In this document: piece by piece, positions 1 to 7,933 of the stretch
How the letters are laid out: the number at the start of each line of letters is the position of its first letter
Position numbering within the stretch: the stretch's first letter is position 1
NCBI GenBank assembly: GCA_007693785.1
Contig: RECY01000019.1
Span: forward strand, 1-46,347
Length of the DNA: 46,347 nt
Direction of reading: 5' to 3'
Origin: Phycisphaerales bacterium
GTDB lineage: Bacteria; Planctomycetota; Phycisphaerae; Phycisphaerales; UBA1924
Program-made: the position numbers and the translations under genes
The notes under the pieces: generated by a model
What the model saw: the letters and a program-made list of their open reading frames with translations, nothing else
What the model was told of the DNA's origin: nothing
Database searches by the model: none

Positions 1-173
1 AGAAGACCGCGAAGAAGAAGGTGACCCGCAAGAAGACGGCCAAGAAGACCGCAAAGAAAAAGGCCACCCGCAAGAAGACCGCTCGCAAGACCGCGAAGAA
101 GGCCACCCGCAAGAAGGCCACCCGCAAGACCGCGAAGAAGGCCACCCGTCGCCGCGCCGTCCGCGCTCTCTAA
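1..173 (+). CDS. Histone H1-like lysine/alanine-rich protein, C-terminal end (partial)
   Basis: The reading frame enters from the left edge and ends with TAA at 171-173. The 56 visible residues are almost only Lys, Ala, Thr and Arg, built from units such as KKTA and KKATRK, and end in RRRAVRAL. This matches the basic tails of bacterial histone-H1-like proteins (Hc1/KAP type), which bind and compact DNA without a folded domain. Only the tail is seen, so the fold of the N-terminus is unknown. It could instead be the tail of an HU-like protein that carries such an extension. The nucleoid-binding role is an inference from composition. Confidence 0.75.
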   Translation, partial: KTAKKKVTRKKTAKKTAKKKATRKKTARKTAKKATRKKATRKTAKKATRRRAVRAL

Positions 174-691
174 GCTGGCGGCGCCTCGGCATGCTCCGGA
201 GGCCAATCGTCGCGTGCTGCGACCCGCGGACTCACCCTGTTTGGGGTTGAATCCGGGCTCCAGAGGGCACGCAGAGGCGTTTCTGGGGGTCGGGCGGCGT
301 GCCGCTCGGCCCGTTCTGGCTCGCGAATCCGTGCCGCGAGCACCCGGGCGCATCCCTGACGCGGCGAGCACCGGGAGCCGAAGCGGCTTCGGCTCGCACG
401 CCTTGCGTGGGGACGCATGGGTGTTGATCGCGGCGTGATCCCGCGTCGCGGTGTCGCCGTCGCAGCCGCTGCGTCCGTCGCGGGACCCACAGCCAGGCCC
501 GCTTGGGGGCGGGTGTCGGCACGACCCACCGGTCAACCCGATCGGCGGCCCGATCCTGTGGAGATGCACCGACTGTGGGGCCGACCGTGTGGTCGGCCCC
601 GTTTCGCGCGCCGAGCGTTGTGCCGCGGGGCCGCGACTCGGGGCGAGCCCCTCGGGTTGCACGCGCGCGCGTCGGCGGGGAGACTCTGTGC
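174..691. other. Noncoding stretch between the histone-like gene and the next gene
   Basis: I see no convincing gene in these 518 bases; the open frames have no domain and look like GC-driven noise. The stretch holds two strong hairpins: 375-395 (9-bp arms around CGG) and 577-600. Possibilities are a long 3' untranslated region or a structured small RNA ending at the second hairpin; neither is shown directly. Confidence 0.5.
577..600 (+). terminator. Terminator-like hairpin
   Basis: GGGGCCGACC and GGTCGGCCCC form a perfect 10-bp stem with the loop GTGT. The following bases start GTTTCG, so the T-tract is poor. It lies about 400 bases past the histone-like stop codon and about 90 bases before the next start. 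Confidence 0.45.
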
Positions 692-1342
692 ATGGCGAAC
701 CCGTCTCCCGATGTCCCGGAGCCCGAGGTCTTCCCCGACGGGCCCAGCCCGGACGAGGCGTTGCGACACCTCCGACAGGCCCGCGTCGGGACGCTGTTCG
801 CCGACGAAGCGATCTTTGCGGTCGCGTTCGTCGCGGACGGGGCGACGGGGCGACTGGTCTTCCCGGTGGCGCCGCAGGCGCTGGACGCGAGTCAGCACGT
901 GCTCCACGTGCCGGAGGAGAGCGACGATTCAATGCAGCTGCTCCTGACGGTGCACCCGATCGACCGGGAATCGCACGAGGCGTGCGATCGGCACCTGGCT
1001 TACCACGGGAGCCCGCGGGCGAGCGCGTGGGTGGCGGCCTCGATCGACAGCGCGAAGTGGGCGGGGCTCGTGTTCGACGGGCTGGCGCTCAACATCCCCA
1101 ACGCGCTGCGCGAGGCGGAGCCGAAGCTGGTCAAGCGGGCGAACGCGGACCGCGACGCGCTCCGGGGCGCGTGCGCGCGCCGGGCGGGGGTCGAGCCGGC
1201 CGAGCCCTTGTGCGTCGGCGTTGATCCGGACGGGCTGGACGTCCGCGCCCGCTTCGGGATCGTCCGCGTGGCGTTCGACGAGCCGACCGAGACGCGGGAA
1301 GCCGCCGAAGCCGCGATCGATCGACTGCTGGGCAAGATCTGA
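692..1342 (+). CDS. HugZ/pyridoxamine-oxidase-like protein with DUF2470-like C-terminus
   Basis: A 216-residue soluble protein. The start at 692 is chosen because GGGGAG lies 9 bases upstream and the longer frame has only composition-biased residues before it. The N-terminal half (about 20-100) reads like a split-barrel flavin- or haem-binding domain, with alternating hydrophobic strands such as ARVGTLFADEAIFAVAF. The C-terminal part (about 165-216) contains GVDPDGLDVRARFGIVRVAF, which resembles the DUF2470 pattern of a conserved Asp-Gly followed by an R-x-x-F strand, as in HugZ-like haem-degrading proteins. This assignment is by pattern recall only; binding residues were not confirmed. No neighbour points to haem use. 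A plain 'conserved hypothetical' would be a fair alternative. Confidence 0.5.
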   Translation: MANPSPDVPEPEVFPDGPSPDEALRHLRQARVGTLFADEAIFAVAFVADGATGRLVFPVAPQALDASQHVLHVPEESDDSMQLLLTVHPIDRESHEACDRHLAYHGSPRASAWVAASIDSAKWAGLVFDGLALNIPNALREAEPKLVKRANADRDALRGACARRAGVEPAEPLCVGVDPDGLDVRARFGIVRVAFDEPTETREAAEAAIDRLLGKI

Positions 1343-1359
1343 GCAGCCCCCCGCTCATG

Positions 1360-1382
1360 GTGGCACAGGTCTCTGGCCTGTG
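1360..1382. repeat. Short hairpin repeat unit (GTGGC-flanked)
   Basis: GTGGC (1360-1364) is followed by ACAGGTC, loop TCT and GGCCTGT, a 7-bp stem with one G-T pair. The layout matches units at 9300, 23616 and 35431 and the arms of the larger elements at 2760 and 9140. It sits in the 87-base gap between two plus-strand genes. Confidence 0.6.
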
Positions 1383-1429
1383 TCTCTTCATCGGTATCGG
1401 TTCATGGTGCGACCCGGTAGGCTGCGGGC

Positions 1430-2710
1430 ATGCAGGCTCCCCCATCTGTGCGTTGTCTCCGCGAGGCTCACGGGCACGTCTTTCAGCACGGGCGCAGCCT
1501 GGGCATGATCGATGCCTCGTCATTCGACGGGGGCGACGCACTGCTCGCGGCTTTCCGTGAGCGGGCCGCGGGCGTGCGCACGGACGGCGCGGCGCCCCTG
1601 CTGCTCGGCGACAAGGCCCGCCCGGAGGCGTGGGCGCGGACGCCCGGCGGCGGGAAGTGGCCGACGCTCGAAGGGTTTGACCGCGCGACCGCGGGGGCGG
1701 CCGCCCTCTGCTGGTGCTTCGACTACCACCAGCTCTTCGCCAACTCCGCGGCTCTCGCCCTCGCCGGCATCGACCAGCACACCCCGGACCCCGTCGGCGG
1801 ACGCATCGAGCGCGACGCGGACGGGCGGCCCACGGGCGTGCTGCTGGAAAAAGCCGCTCTGATGCTCTGGCACGCGATGCCCGAGCCCGACGAGAGCGAA
1901 CGCACCAGCCTGCTCCGCGCCGCGACGCATGACCTCGAGCACGTCCACGCCTTCCGCGAGGTCCACGATATGAAGGCCCAGCCCTGGCTGGGCCCGGCGC
2001 TGGCGGAACTCGACGACGCGGGCGAGCTGCGGGCGAGCTACCACCTCTGGCCCTTGATGGAGGATCTGGAAGCCTCGCACGCCTCGTGCGCGCGCTGGTC
2101 GCGCGAGCGGGTGCGCCTCGCGGGCGGAAAAATCTTTGTCGACGGCACGCTGAACAGCCGCACGGCCTGGATGCTCGCGCCCTACGCCGACGGGCCCCCC
2201 GAGCACCCGGCGGGCATGGCGATGATGTCGCCCGGGGCGATCGAGGATGCGGTGCGGCTGTGCGACGCGCTCGGCTTACCCCTCGCGGCGCACGCGATCG
2301 GGGACGGGGCCGTGCGCGCGGTGCTCGACGCGATCGAGCGCGTCCGCCCGCGCACGCCCGGCTTCCGCATCGAGCACTGCGAGCTGATCGACCCCGCGGA
2401 CGTGCCGCGGTTCGCCGAGCTGAGCGTGACCGCGAGCGTGCAGCCGTGCCATTTGTTGCCGGATATGGAAGCGCTGCGCGCGGGCGTGCCGGACCGCCTG
2501 GGGCGCGTGCTGCCGATCCGCGAGCTGCTCGACAGCGGCGCGCGGGTGATCTTCGGGAGCGACGTCCCGATCGTCCGCCCGCACCCGGGCGACTCGATCC
2601 AAGCGGGCGTGCATCGGCGGCGCGAAGGGATGAACGCCTCGGCGGCGATCGCGCCCGAGCAGGCGATCAGCGAAGACGAGGCGTGGGCGTGCTTCGACGC
2701 GGGGGCGTGA
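1430..2710 (+). CDS. YtcJ-type amidohydrolase, short form
   Basis: A 426-residue metal-dependent hydrolase of the amidohydrolase superfamily, YtcJ/N-substituted formamide deformylase branch; substrate unknown. Visible signatures in order are EAHGHVFQHG near residue 12 (the HxH metal site), KIFVDGTLNSRTA near 230 (family metal-site lysine region), HAIGDGAVRAVLDAIE near 285 (metal-site His), FRIEHCELI, and IFGSDVPIV near 370 (metal-site Asp). Known YtcJ proteins are about 520-560 residues and carry a beta-sandwich domain before the HxH motif; here the protein starts almost at that motif. An in-frame TAG at 1418-1420 rules out an upstream extension. The C-terminal part after the Asp motif is also short. 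It ends just before repeat element 2760-2912 and is convergent with the efflux gene. The fold is secure; activity is not. Confidence 0.85.
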   Translation: MQAPPSVRCLREAHGHVFQHGRSLGMIDASSFDGGDALLAAFRERAAGVRTDGAAPLLLGDKARPEAWARTPGGGKWPTLEGFDRATAGAAALCWCFDYHQLFANSAALALAGIDQHTPDPVGGRIERDADGRPTGVLLEKAALMLWHAMPEPDESERTSLLRAATHDLEHVHAFREVHDMKAQPWLGPALAELDDAGELRASYHLWPLMEDLEASHASCARWSRERVRLAGGKIFVDGTLNSRTAWMLAPYADGPPEHPAGMAMMSPGAIEDAVRLCDALGLPLAAHAIGDGAVRAVLDAIERVRPRTPGFRIEHCELIDPADVPRFAELSVTASVQPCHLLPDMEALRAGVPDRLGRVLPIRELLDSGARVIFGSDVPIVRPHPGDSIQAGVHRRREGMNASAAIAPEQAISEDEAWACFDAGA

Positions 2711-2759
2711 GGGGCGAGTGGAGCCTGGTGCCCCGGACAGAATGACGGGCGTGTTCCGG

Positions 2760-2912
2760 ATGTGCCACTGACCTCTTCCGAGAGGTCAGTGCTCCCCACC
2801 TTCCACCCCCTCCAACGCTCTCCTTGTTGCCAACGCCCGAGCGCCAAGCAGAGCGGGAGAAGAAGAAGGGCGGCCAAGAGCACTGACCTTGCGGACAAGG
2901 TCCGTGGCACAT
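2760..2912. repeat. MITE-like composite inverted repeat, copy 1
   Basis: The outer arms of about 35 bases are near-perfect inverted copies: the left begins ATGTGCCACTGACCT, the right ends AAGGTCCGTGGCACAT. Each arm is itself a hairpin: GACCTCT-TCCG-AGAGGTC on the left and GACCTTG-CGGA-CAAGGTC on the right. Bases differ between the arms but pairing is kept. The centre of about 80 bases has no frame of note. It fills the gap between the convergent amidohydrolase and efflux genes, so it could also serve as a two-way terminator. A second copy is at 9140-9287. Confidence 0.75.
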
Positions 2913-2936
2913 ACGCCTGCCCGAAGACTCGCGTGT

Positions 2937-5900
2937 TCAGGGCGCGGGCGTCTTCGCGCGGGCTTCCGGCATGCCGGGCCTCGGTTCCGGCTTACCGGTC
3001 CAGAGGACGCGGATCGCCCACTGGATGTCGCCCAGGATCAGGAGCAGACAGGGCAGGACGATGAGGATGATCGCGGTCGCCGAGAGCAGGCCGAAGGCGA
3101 TCGTGATCGCCATGGGGATCAGGAACCGCGCCTGGAAGCTGGTCTCCAGCATGAGCGGCAGCAGCCCGAGCACGGTGGTGATCGTCGTGAGCAGGATCGC
3201 GCGGAACCGTGCCCGCCCGGCCTCCACGCACGCGCGGTACGGCGCGACGCCCTCGCGCCGCTTCTGGTTGAAGAACTCCATGTAGATCAGCGAGTCGTTC
3301 ACCACCACGCCCGAAAGCGCGATGAACCCGATCAGGCTCAGCATCGTCAGGTCAAAACCCAGCAGCACGTGCCCCCACACCATCCCGATGATCGCGAACG
3401 GCACCGCGCTCAGCACCAGCAGCGGCTGCGTGAAGCTCCCGAACAGCCACGCGAGGATCACGTAGATCAGCCCCGTCGCGACCAGCATCCCGAGCGGGAG
3501 CGTGCGGAAGCTGTCCTGCACGTCCTGCTGTCGCCCGCGCTCGACGATCCGCACGCCGGGGTGCTCGCGCCCGATCTCGCGAAGCTGGCCCTGGAACGAG
3601 GCCATCACCTGCTCGGGGTTCTGCACCGCCCGGTCGACGTCGGCGGTCACGGTCACGACGCGCCGGCGGTCCAGGCGACGGATCGTCGCGTAGCTCTCGC
3701 CCTCCTCGACGTAGGCGACCTCGCTCAGCGGCACCGCCTCGCCCGTCGGCGTGAACACGTGCATGTTCTCGATCGCGGCGATGCTGCGCCGGACGCGCTC
3801 GGGGGCCATGACGCGGACGTCGACGTCCTCGCGATCCCCGGCGAAGGTGAACGCCTCGAGCCCGAAGACCGCCGCCCGCACCTGGTCAGCGATGTTCCGC
3901 ACCGAGAACCCCAGCTCGCTCGCGCCCGGGCGCAGGCGGAACCGCATCTCGCGCTGCCCGGCCTCGGCGTCGTCGGCGAGGTCGAACACGCCCGGACGCG
4001 TCGCCAGCCCCGCGCGGAGCGAGGCGACGGCCGCCATGATGCGGCTCGGGTCGTCCCCGACCACCGCGAGCGAGATCGGGGGCCCGTCCGGCCCGCCCTG
4101 CACCTCGCTGAAGCGCAGCGTGCGGACGCCGGGCAGTTCGCCCAGCTCCTGGCGGATCGCGACGATCACACGCCCGCTCTCTCGCCCGCCCTGGGCCTGG
4201 CGCTGCTCCACCGGCGCGAGCTCCAGGATCACCTGCCCGAGGTGCGTCGCCTCCGACGAGCCCTCGCCCTCGATCGAGCCCAGCGCGCCCACCTGCGCGA
4301 AGACGCTCAGCACCTCGGGCTGCGCGAGCGAGGCCGCCTCGACCATGCGCACGATCGCATCGGTCTGCGCCGCGGGCGTCCCGATCGGCATCCGGATCTC
4401 GACGTTGACCGTCTCGGTGTCCTCGGCAGCCAGAAACGTGAACTCCAGGTGACCGCCGCGGACCATCCCGAGGCTGACCAGCACCAGCCCGATCGCGATC
4501 GCCAGGCTCAGCCAGCGCATCCGCAGCGCCGTCTCCAGCGAGCGCACATAAACCGGGATCAGCACCTTGCTGAACAGCCCGTCCCGCTTCTTCGCATAAG
4601 CGCGCTCGAAACGGGCGAACTTCGTCGTCGGGTGCTCGGCCTGCTCATCGATCTTCACCAGCGAGTGCGCCATGTGGCTCGGCAGGATGATCAGCACCTC
4701 GATCAGCGACACGCCCAGCGCCACCACCACCACCAGCGGGAGCACCGACAGCAGGTCCCCCACGCGCCCCTCGATCAGCGACAGCGGCAGGAACGCGCAC
4801 ATCGTCGTCAGCACCGTCGCCACCACCGGCCAGCCAACCTGGTTCGTCCCGCTGACGGCGGCCGAGTGGCTCGGCTCGCCCGCCTCGTGGCGCGCGATGA
4901 TGTTCTCCGACACCACGATCGCGTCGTCGACCAGGATCCCGATCACCACGATCAGGCCGAACATCGTCAGCAGGTTCAGCGTGATGTTCGCGAAGTACAT
5001 CGCCGCCAGCGTCCCCAGCAGCGAGACGATCAGCCCCAGCGCCACCCAGAAACTCACCCGCCAGTTGAGCAGCAGCAGCAGCGTGAGGAAGACCAGGAAC
5101 CCCCCGGCGAGCGCGTTCCGCGTCAGCAGCTCCAGGCGGTCCACGATGAACCGCGCCAGGTCGGTCGTCAGCGCCAGCTCGCCCGGGAGCGGCGTGCCCA
5201 CGCGGCTGCGCCCCAGCTCGTACGCCGCCATCCGGTCCGAGACCGGCGACTCCGAGCCCGGCGGGCGCGCGAGCGACGCCAGGCGCTCCCGCATGTTCAG
5301 CGTGATCGACTGCCCCGTCCGACCCGCGACGTACGCCTTCACGAGCTCGGACATCGAGACGGCGTCCTCGTCGCCCACCTTGTAGACCGTCAGGCCCGCC
5401 GACGGGCTACCGTTTAAACGCGTCCGCAGGTCGATATCGACAAAGCCGTCGCGGACCTCGGCGATCTCGCCGAGGCGCAGGCGCTGGCCGTCGCGGGCCG
5501 CGACCACGATCTGGCGCACCTCGCTCGCGGCGCGGTCGGCCCCGAGCGTGCGCACGCTCACGTTGCTCGTCCCGCTCCGCACCGCGCCCGCGGGGAGCTC
5601 GACCATCTCGTCCCGCACGCGCTGCGCGATCACCGGGAGGCTCAGCCCGTACTCGAGCATCGCCTCGGGGCGGACCTCGACGACGATCTCGTCGCGACGC
5701 ACGCCGCTGAGCAGCAGGTCCCCCATCCCCGGGAGCGTGAGCAGGTCGTCGCGGATACGCCGGATCGCGTCTTTCATCTCCCGCTCGGGGGCGTCCCCAA
5801 AGATCGAGAGGATGATCACCGGCAGGTTGGGCTCGAACTTGCGCACGCGGATGCGGTCGGCGTCCTCGGGCAGGTCCTGCAGCCCGTCGACCTCGCGCTG

Positions 5901-6224
5901 CACCTCCGCGACCGCGACGTCGGCGTTGATCCCCGGCGCAAACTCCACGCGGACCGTCGCGACGCCTTCGGAAACGGTCGTGTTGACCTCGACAACGTCG
6001 CTCAGGTCCGCGACGGCGTCCTCGATCTTGACGGCCAGCGCACGCTCGACCTCTTCCGGGGCCGCCCCGGGGTAGATCGCGGTGATCATGACCTCGTTCG
6101 GGCGCACTTCCGGGAAGAACTCGCGTCGCAGGTTGAGCCCGAAGATGATGCCCGCGCCGATGATCGCGAGCATGATCAGGTTCGCGACGACCGGCTTGCG
6201 GACGCCGAAGGACGCGAGGCTCAC
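2937..6224 (-). CDS. RND-family efflux pump inner-membrane permease
   Basis: A 1095-residue proton-driven exporter of the AcrB/MexB superfamily that would move small molecules across the envelope together with the adjacent adaptor. The N-terminus has the usual first helix (FGVRKPVVANLIMLAIIGAG). Helix 4 carries the proton-relay Asp pair D433-D434 in GILVDDAIVVSENI, and the second half has FIALSGVVVNDSLIYMEFF, the equivalent helix-10 region. Two large periplasmic loops lie between helices 1-2 and 7-8, as expected. Length is within the family range (about 1020-1100). The start is GTG at 6224, overlapping the stop of the adaptor gene by GTGA, which indicates translational coupling. No TolC-like channel gene is in view. 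The basic and proline-rich C-terminal tail is ordinary. Substrate cannot be read from sequence. Confidence 0.95.
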   Translation of the reverse strand: MSLASFGVRKPVVANLIMLAIIGAGIIFGLNLRREFFPEVRPNEVMITAIYPGAAPEEVERALAVKIEDAVADLSDVVEVNTTVSEGVATVRVEFAPGINADVAVAEVQREVDGLQDLPEDADRIRVRKFEPNLPVIILSIFGDAPEREMKDAIRRIRDDLLTLPGMGDLLLSGVRRDEIVVEVRPEAMLEYGLSLPVIAQRVRDEMVELPAGAVRSGTSNVSVRTLGADRAASEVRQIVVAARDGQRLRLGEIAEVRDGFVDIDLRTRLNGSPSAGLTVYKVGDEDAVSMSELVKAYVAGRTGQSITLNMRERLASLARPPGSESPVSDRMAAYELGRSRVGTPLPGELALTTDLARFIVDRLELLTRNALAGGFLVFLTLLLLLNWRVSFWVALGLIVSLLGTLAAMYFANITLNLLTMFGLIVVIGILVDDAIVVSENIIARHEAGEPSHSAAVSGTNQVGWPVVATVLTTMCAFLPLSLIEGRVGDLLSVLPLVVVVALGVSLIEVLIILPSHMAHSLVKIDEQAEHPTTKFARFERAYAKKRDGLFSKVLIPVYVRSLETALRMRWLSLAIAIGLVLVSLGMVRGGHLEFTFLAAEDTETVNVEIRMPIGTPAAQTDAIVRMVEAASLAQPEVLSVFAQVGALGSIEGEGSSEATHLGQVILELAPVEQRQAQGGRESGRVIVAIRQELGELPGVRTLRFSEVQGGPDGPPISLAVVGDDPSRIMAAVASLRAGLATRPGVFDLADDAEAGQREMRFRLRPGASELGFSVRNIADQVRAAVFGLEAFTFAGDREDVDVRVMAPERVRRSIAAIENMHVFTPTGEAVPLSEVAYVEEGESYATIRRLDRRRVVTVTADVDRAVQNPEQVMASFQGQLREIGREHPGVRIVERGRQQDVQDSFRTLPLGMLVATGLIYVILAWLFGSFTQPLLVLSAVPFAIIGMVWGHVLLGFDLTMLSLIGFIALSGVVVNDSLIYMEFFNQKRREGVAPYRACVEAGRARFRAILLTTITTVLGLLPLMLETSFQARFLIPMAITIAFGLLSATAIILIVLPCLLLILGDIQWAIRVLWTGKPEPRPGMPEARAKTPAP

Positions 6225-7696
6225 GACCCACCCCCGCCCGGGGCGGGCGCCGGCGTGGTGTCAGGCCGAGCCGCCGTCGGAGCCGCACCCGGCGACGCAC
6301 GCCCGTTCACGACGTCCGGCTCGACCCGTTGCCCCGGGAGTATCTCGTCCAGGTTCGACACGATCACCACGTCGCCCGGGGCGGGGTTGCCCTCGAAGAG
6401 CGGGTCGAGCACCGCCCACTGCGTCGCCGTCGGGTGCAGGCCCGGCATCGCACGCTCCATCGCGTGGAGCACGCGGACCGCGTGCGGGGTGGCGCGGAGC
6501 ACCGGCTCCTCACCGTCCCCGTTCGGATCCGGCGCGCCGAGACGCGCGAGCATGACGCGGTCGCCGTTGACCGCCGTCCGCGGCACGATCAGCCGCAGGC
6601 TCGACGACCCGGTCACCACCTCCGCCGTGACAAACTGCCCGGGACGCAGCAGCGGGGCATCGCCCGCGGCGACCACCCCGCCCTCGGCGCCTTCGCGCAG
6701 CGTCTGACGCACTTCGACGAAGACCGTCGCCGAGCGCGTCGCGCTCGAGGCTTCGGGCGCGATCCGCAGCACGTGCCCCGTCCACGTCGAGGCCGTTGGC
6801 CCGTCGGCCCGCAGCGTCACCGCGTCGCCAGGACGCACCGCGCCCAGCCCGGCGTCCAGCGCCGAAACCGGCACGCGCAGCGGCACCTCCACCCGTGTCA
6901 GGTCCACCACCCGCGCCACCGACGTGCCCGGGCTCAGCAGCTCGCCCGCGTCCGCCGAGACCTCCTGCAGCACGCCGTCGATCGGGCTCACGATCGTCGT
7001 GCGCGACAGGTCCTGCTCCGCCAGACGCCGATCGGCGACGACGCTCGCCAGCTCCGACTCCAGGCGGCGACGCTCGGGCTCGAGCGCCTCCAGCTCCTGC
7101 TGCAACGCGGCGGTCACACGCTGCGCACTGCGGGCGCGCGTGAGGACCAGGTCGATATCGGATTCGGTCGCCGCACCCCGGTCGGCCGCCTCACGCACGC
7201 GCTGCAGGTCCCGCTCGGCGACCGCGAGCTCGTCCTGCGACGCCTCGACCTGCTCGCTCAGGCGGACGCGTCGGACGCCGATCGCGTCGAGCGAGGCGCC
7301 GAGCGAGGCTTCGCGAGCCGAGAGGATCTCCACGCGACGCTCGAAATCCGACGTGTCGAGCTCAAGGAGCACGTCGCCGGCTCGCACGGGCACGCCGGCC
7401 TCGATGCCCTCTGGGCGGTGCACAACCCGGGCGGCGACCTGGGACGAGACGTTCGCCGAACGCAGCGGGCGAACCGAGCCGTACCCCGACCAGATCCGCG
7501 GCGCCTCGACCGCCTCCAGGCGGATCGCCTGCACCGAGAGCGGGCGCTCGTCCAACTCCAGCGGCTCCGGCTCGACGCGGAGGAAGACCAGGAACCAGTA
7601 CATCCCGAAGGCCGCGAGCAGCACGCCCACGATCAACCCCGCCCGGATCCCGCGGGAGAGCCAACGCAACAACACCGGTCGATCCGCCGATCCCAT
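6221..7696 (-). CDS. RND efflux periplasmic adaptor (HlyD/MFP family)
   Basis: A 491-residue membrane-fusion protein linking the RND pump to an outer-membrane channel. A single membrane anchor lies at about residues 18-40 (LIVGVLLAAFGMYWFLVF). It is followed by a half-lipoyl strand (SGYGSVRPLRSANVSSQVAARV), a long coiled-coil hairpin (about 110-225, rich in Glu, Arg, Leu and Ala), the second lipoyl half (TTIVSPIDGVLQEVSADAGELL), and beta-barrel and membrane-proximal domains. A Gly/Pro/Ala tail ends the protein. The coiled coil is long enough to reach across a periplasm. The pump gene starts inside its stop codon, so the two form one operon with the adaptor first. The start at 7696 has purine-rich bases upstream. 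Family assignment is firm. Confidence 0.93.
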   Translation of the reverse strand: MGSADRPVLLRWLSRGIRAGLIVGVLLAAFGMYWFLVFLRVEPEPLELDERPLSVQAIRLEAVEAPRIWSGYGSVRPLRSANVSSQVAARVVHRPEGIEAGVPVRAGDVLLELDTSDFERRVEILSAREASLGASLDAIGVRRVRLSEQVEASQDELAVAERDLQRVREAADRGAATESDIDLVLTRARSAQRVTAALQQELEALEPERRRLESELASVVADRRLAEQDLSRTTIVSPIDGVLQEVSADAGELLSPGTSVARVVDLTRVEVPLRVPVSALDAGLGAVRPGDAVTLRADGPTASTWTGHVLRIAPEASSATRSATVFVEVRQTLREGAEGGVVAAGDAPLLRPGQFVTAEVVTGSSSLRLIVPRTAVNGDRVMLARLGAPDPNGDGEEPVLRATPHAVRVLHAMERAMPGLHPTATQWAVLDPLFEGNPAPGDVVIVSNLDEILPGQRVEPDVVNGRASPGAAPTAARPDTTPAPAPGGGGS

Positions 7697-7933
7697 CAGT
7701 CCCGCCCCTTCGTCGCCCGGACGTCCGCGGGTTCACGGCATGGGCCGCCCACCCGCGCCCCCGCCCGAAACCTTCGGCCCGAGCCAGCGCCGGCACTTCG
7801 CCCGCGCCGACAGGCCCGAATGCTAGGGGTCGGGTCGCGTCTGACGAATCCGCTCGAGCGCGCGTCGCACCCTGCAAGAGCATCGGGAGAAACCGGGCCT
7901 CGTGGTCGGCCCCGGGCACGCCGAGCGGGGCGA

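Noticed and set aside
2889-5417. 842-codon open frame on the plus strand
   Set aside because: It is the antisense shadow of the RND permease. Its composition is His/Arg/Gln/Asp biased with no domain, while the minus frame has full AcrB-type motifs.
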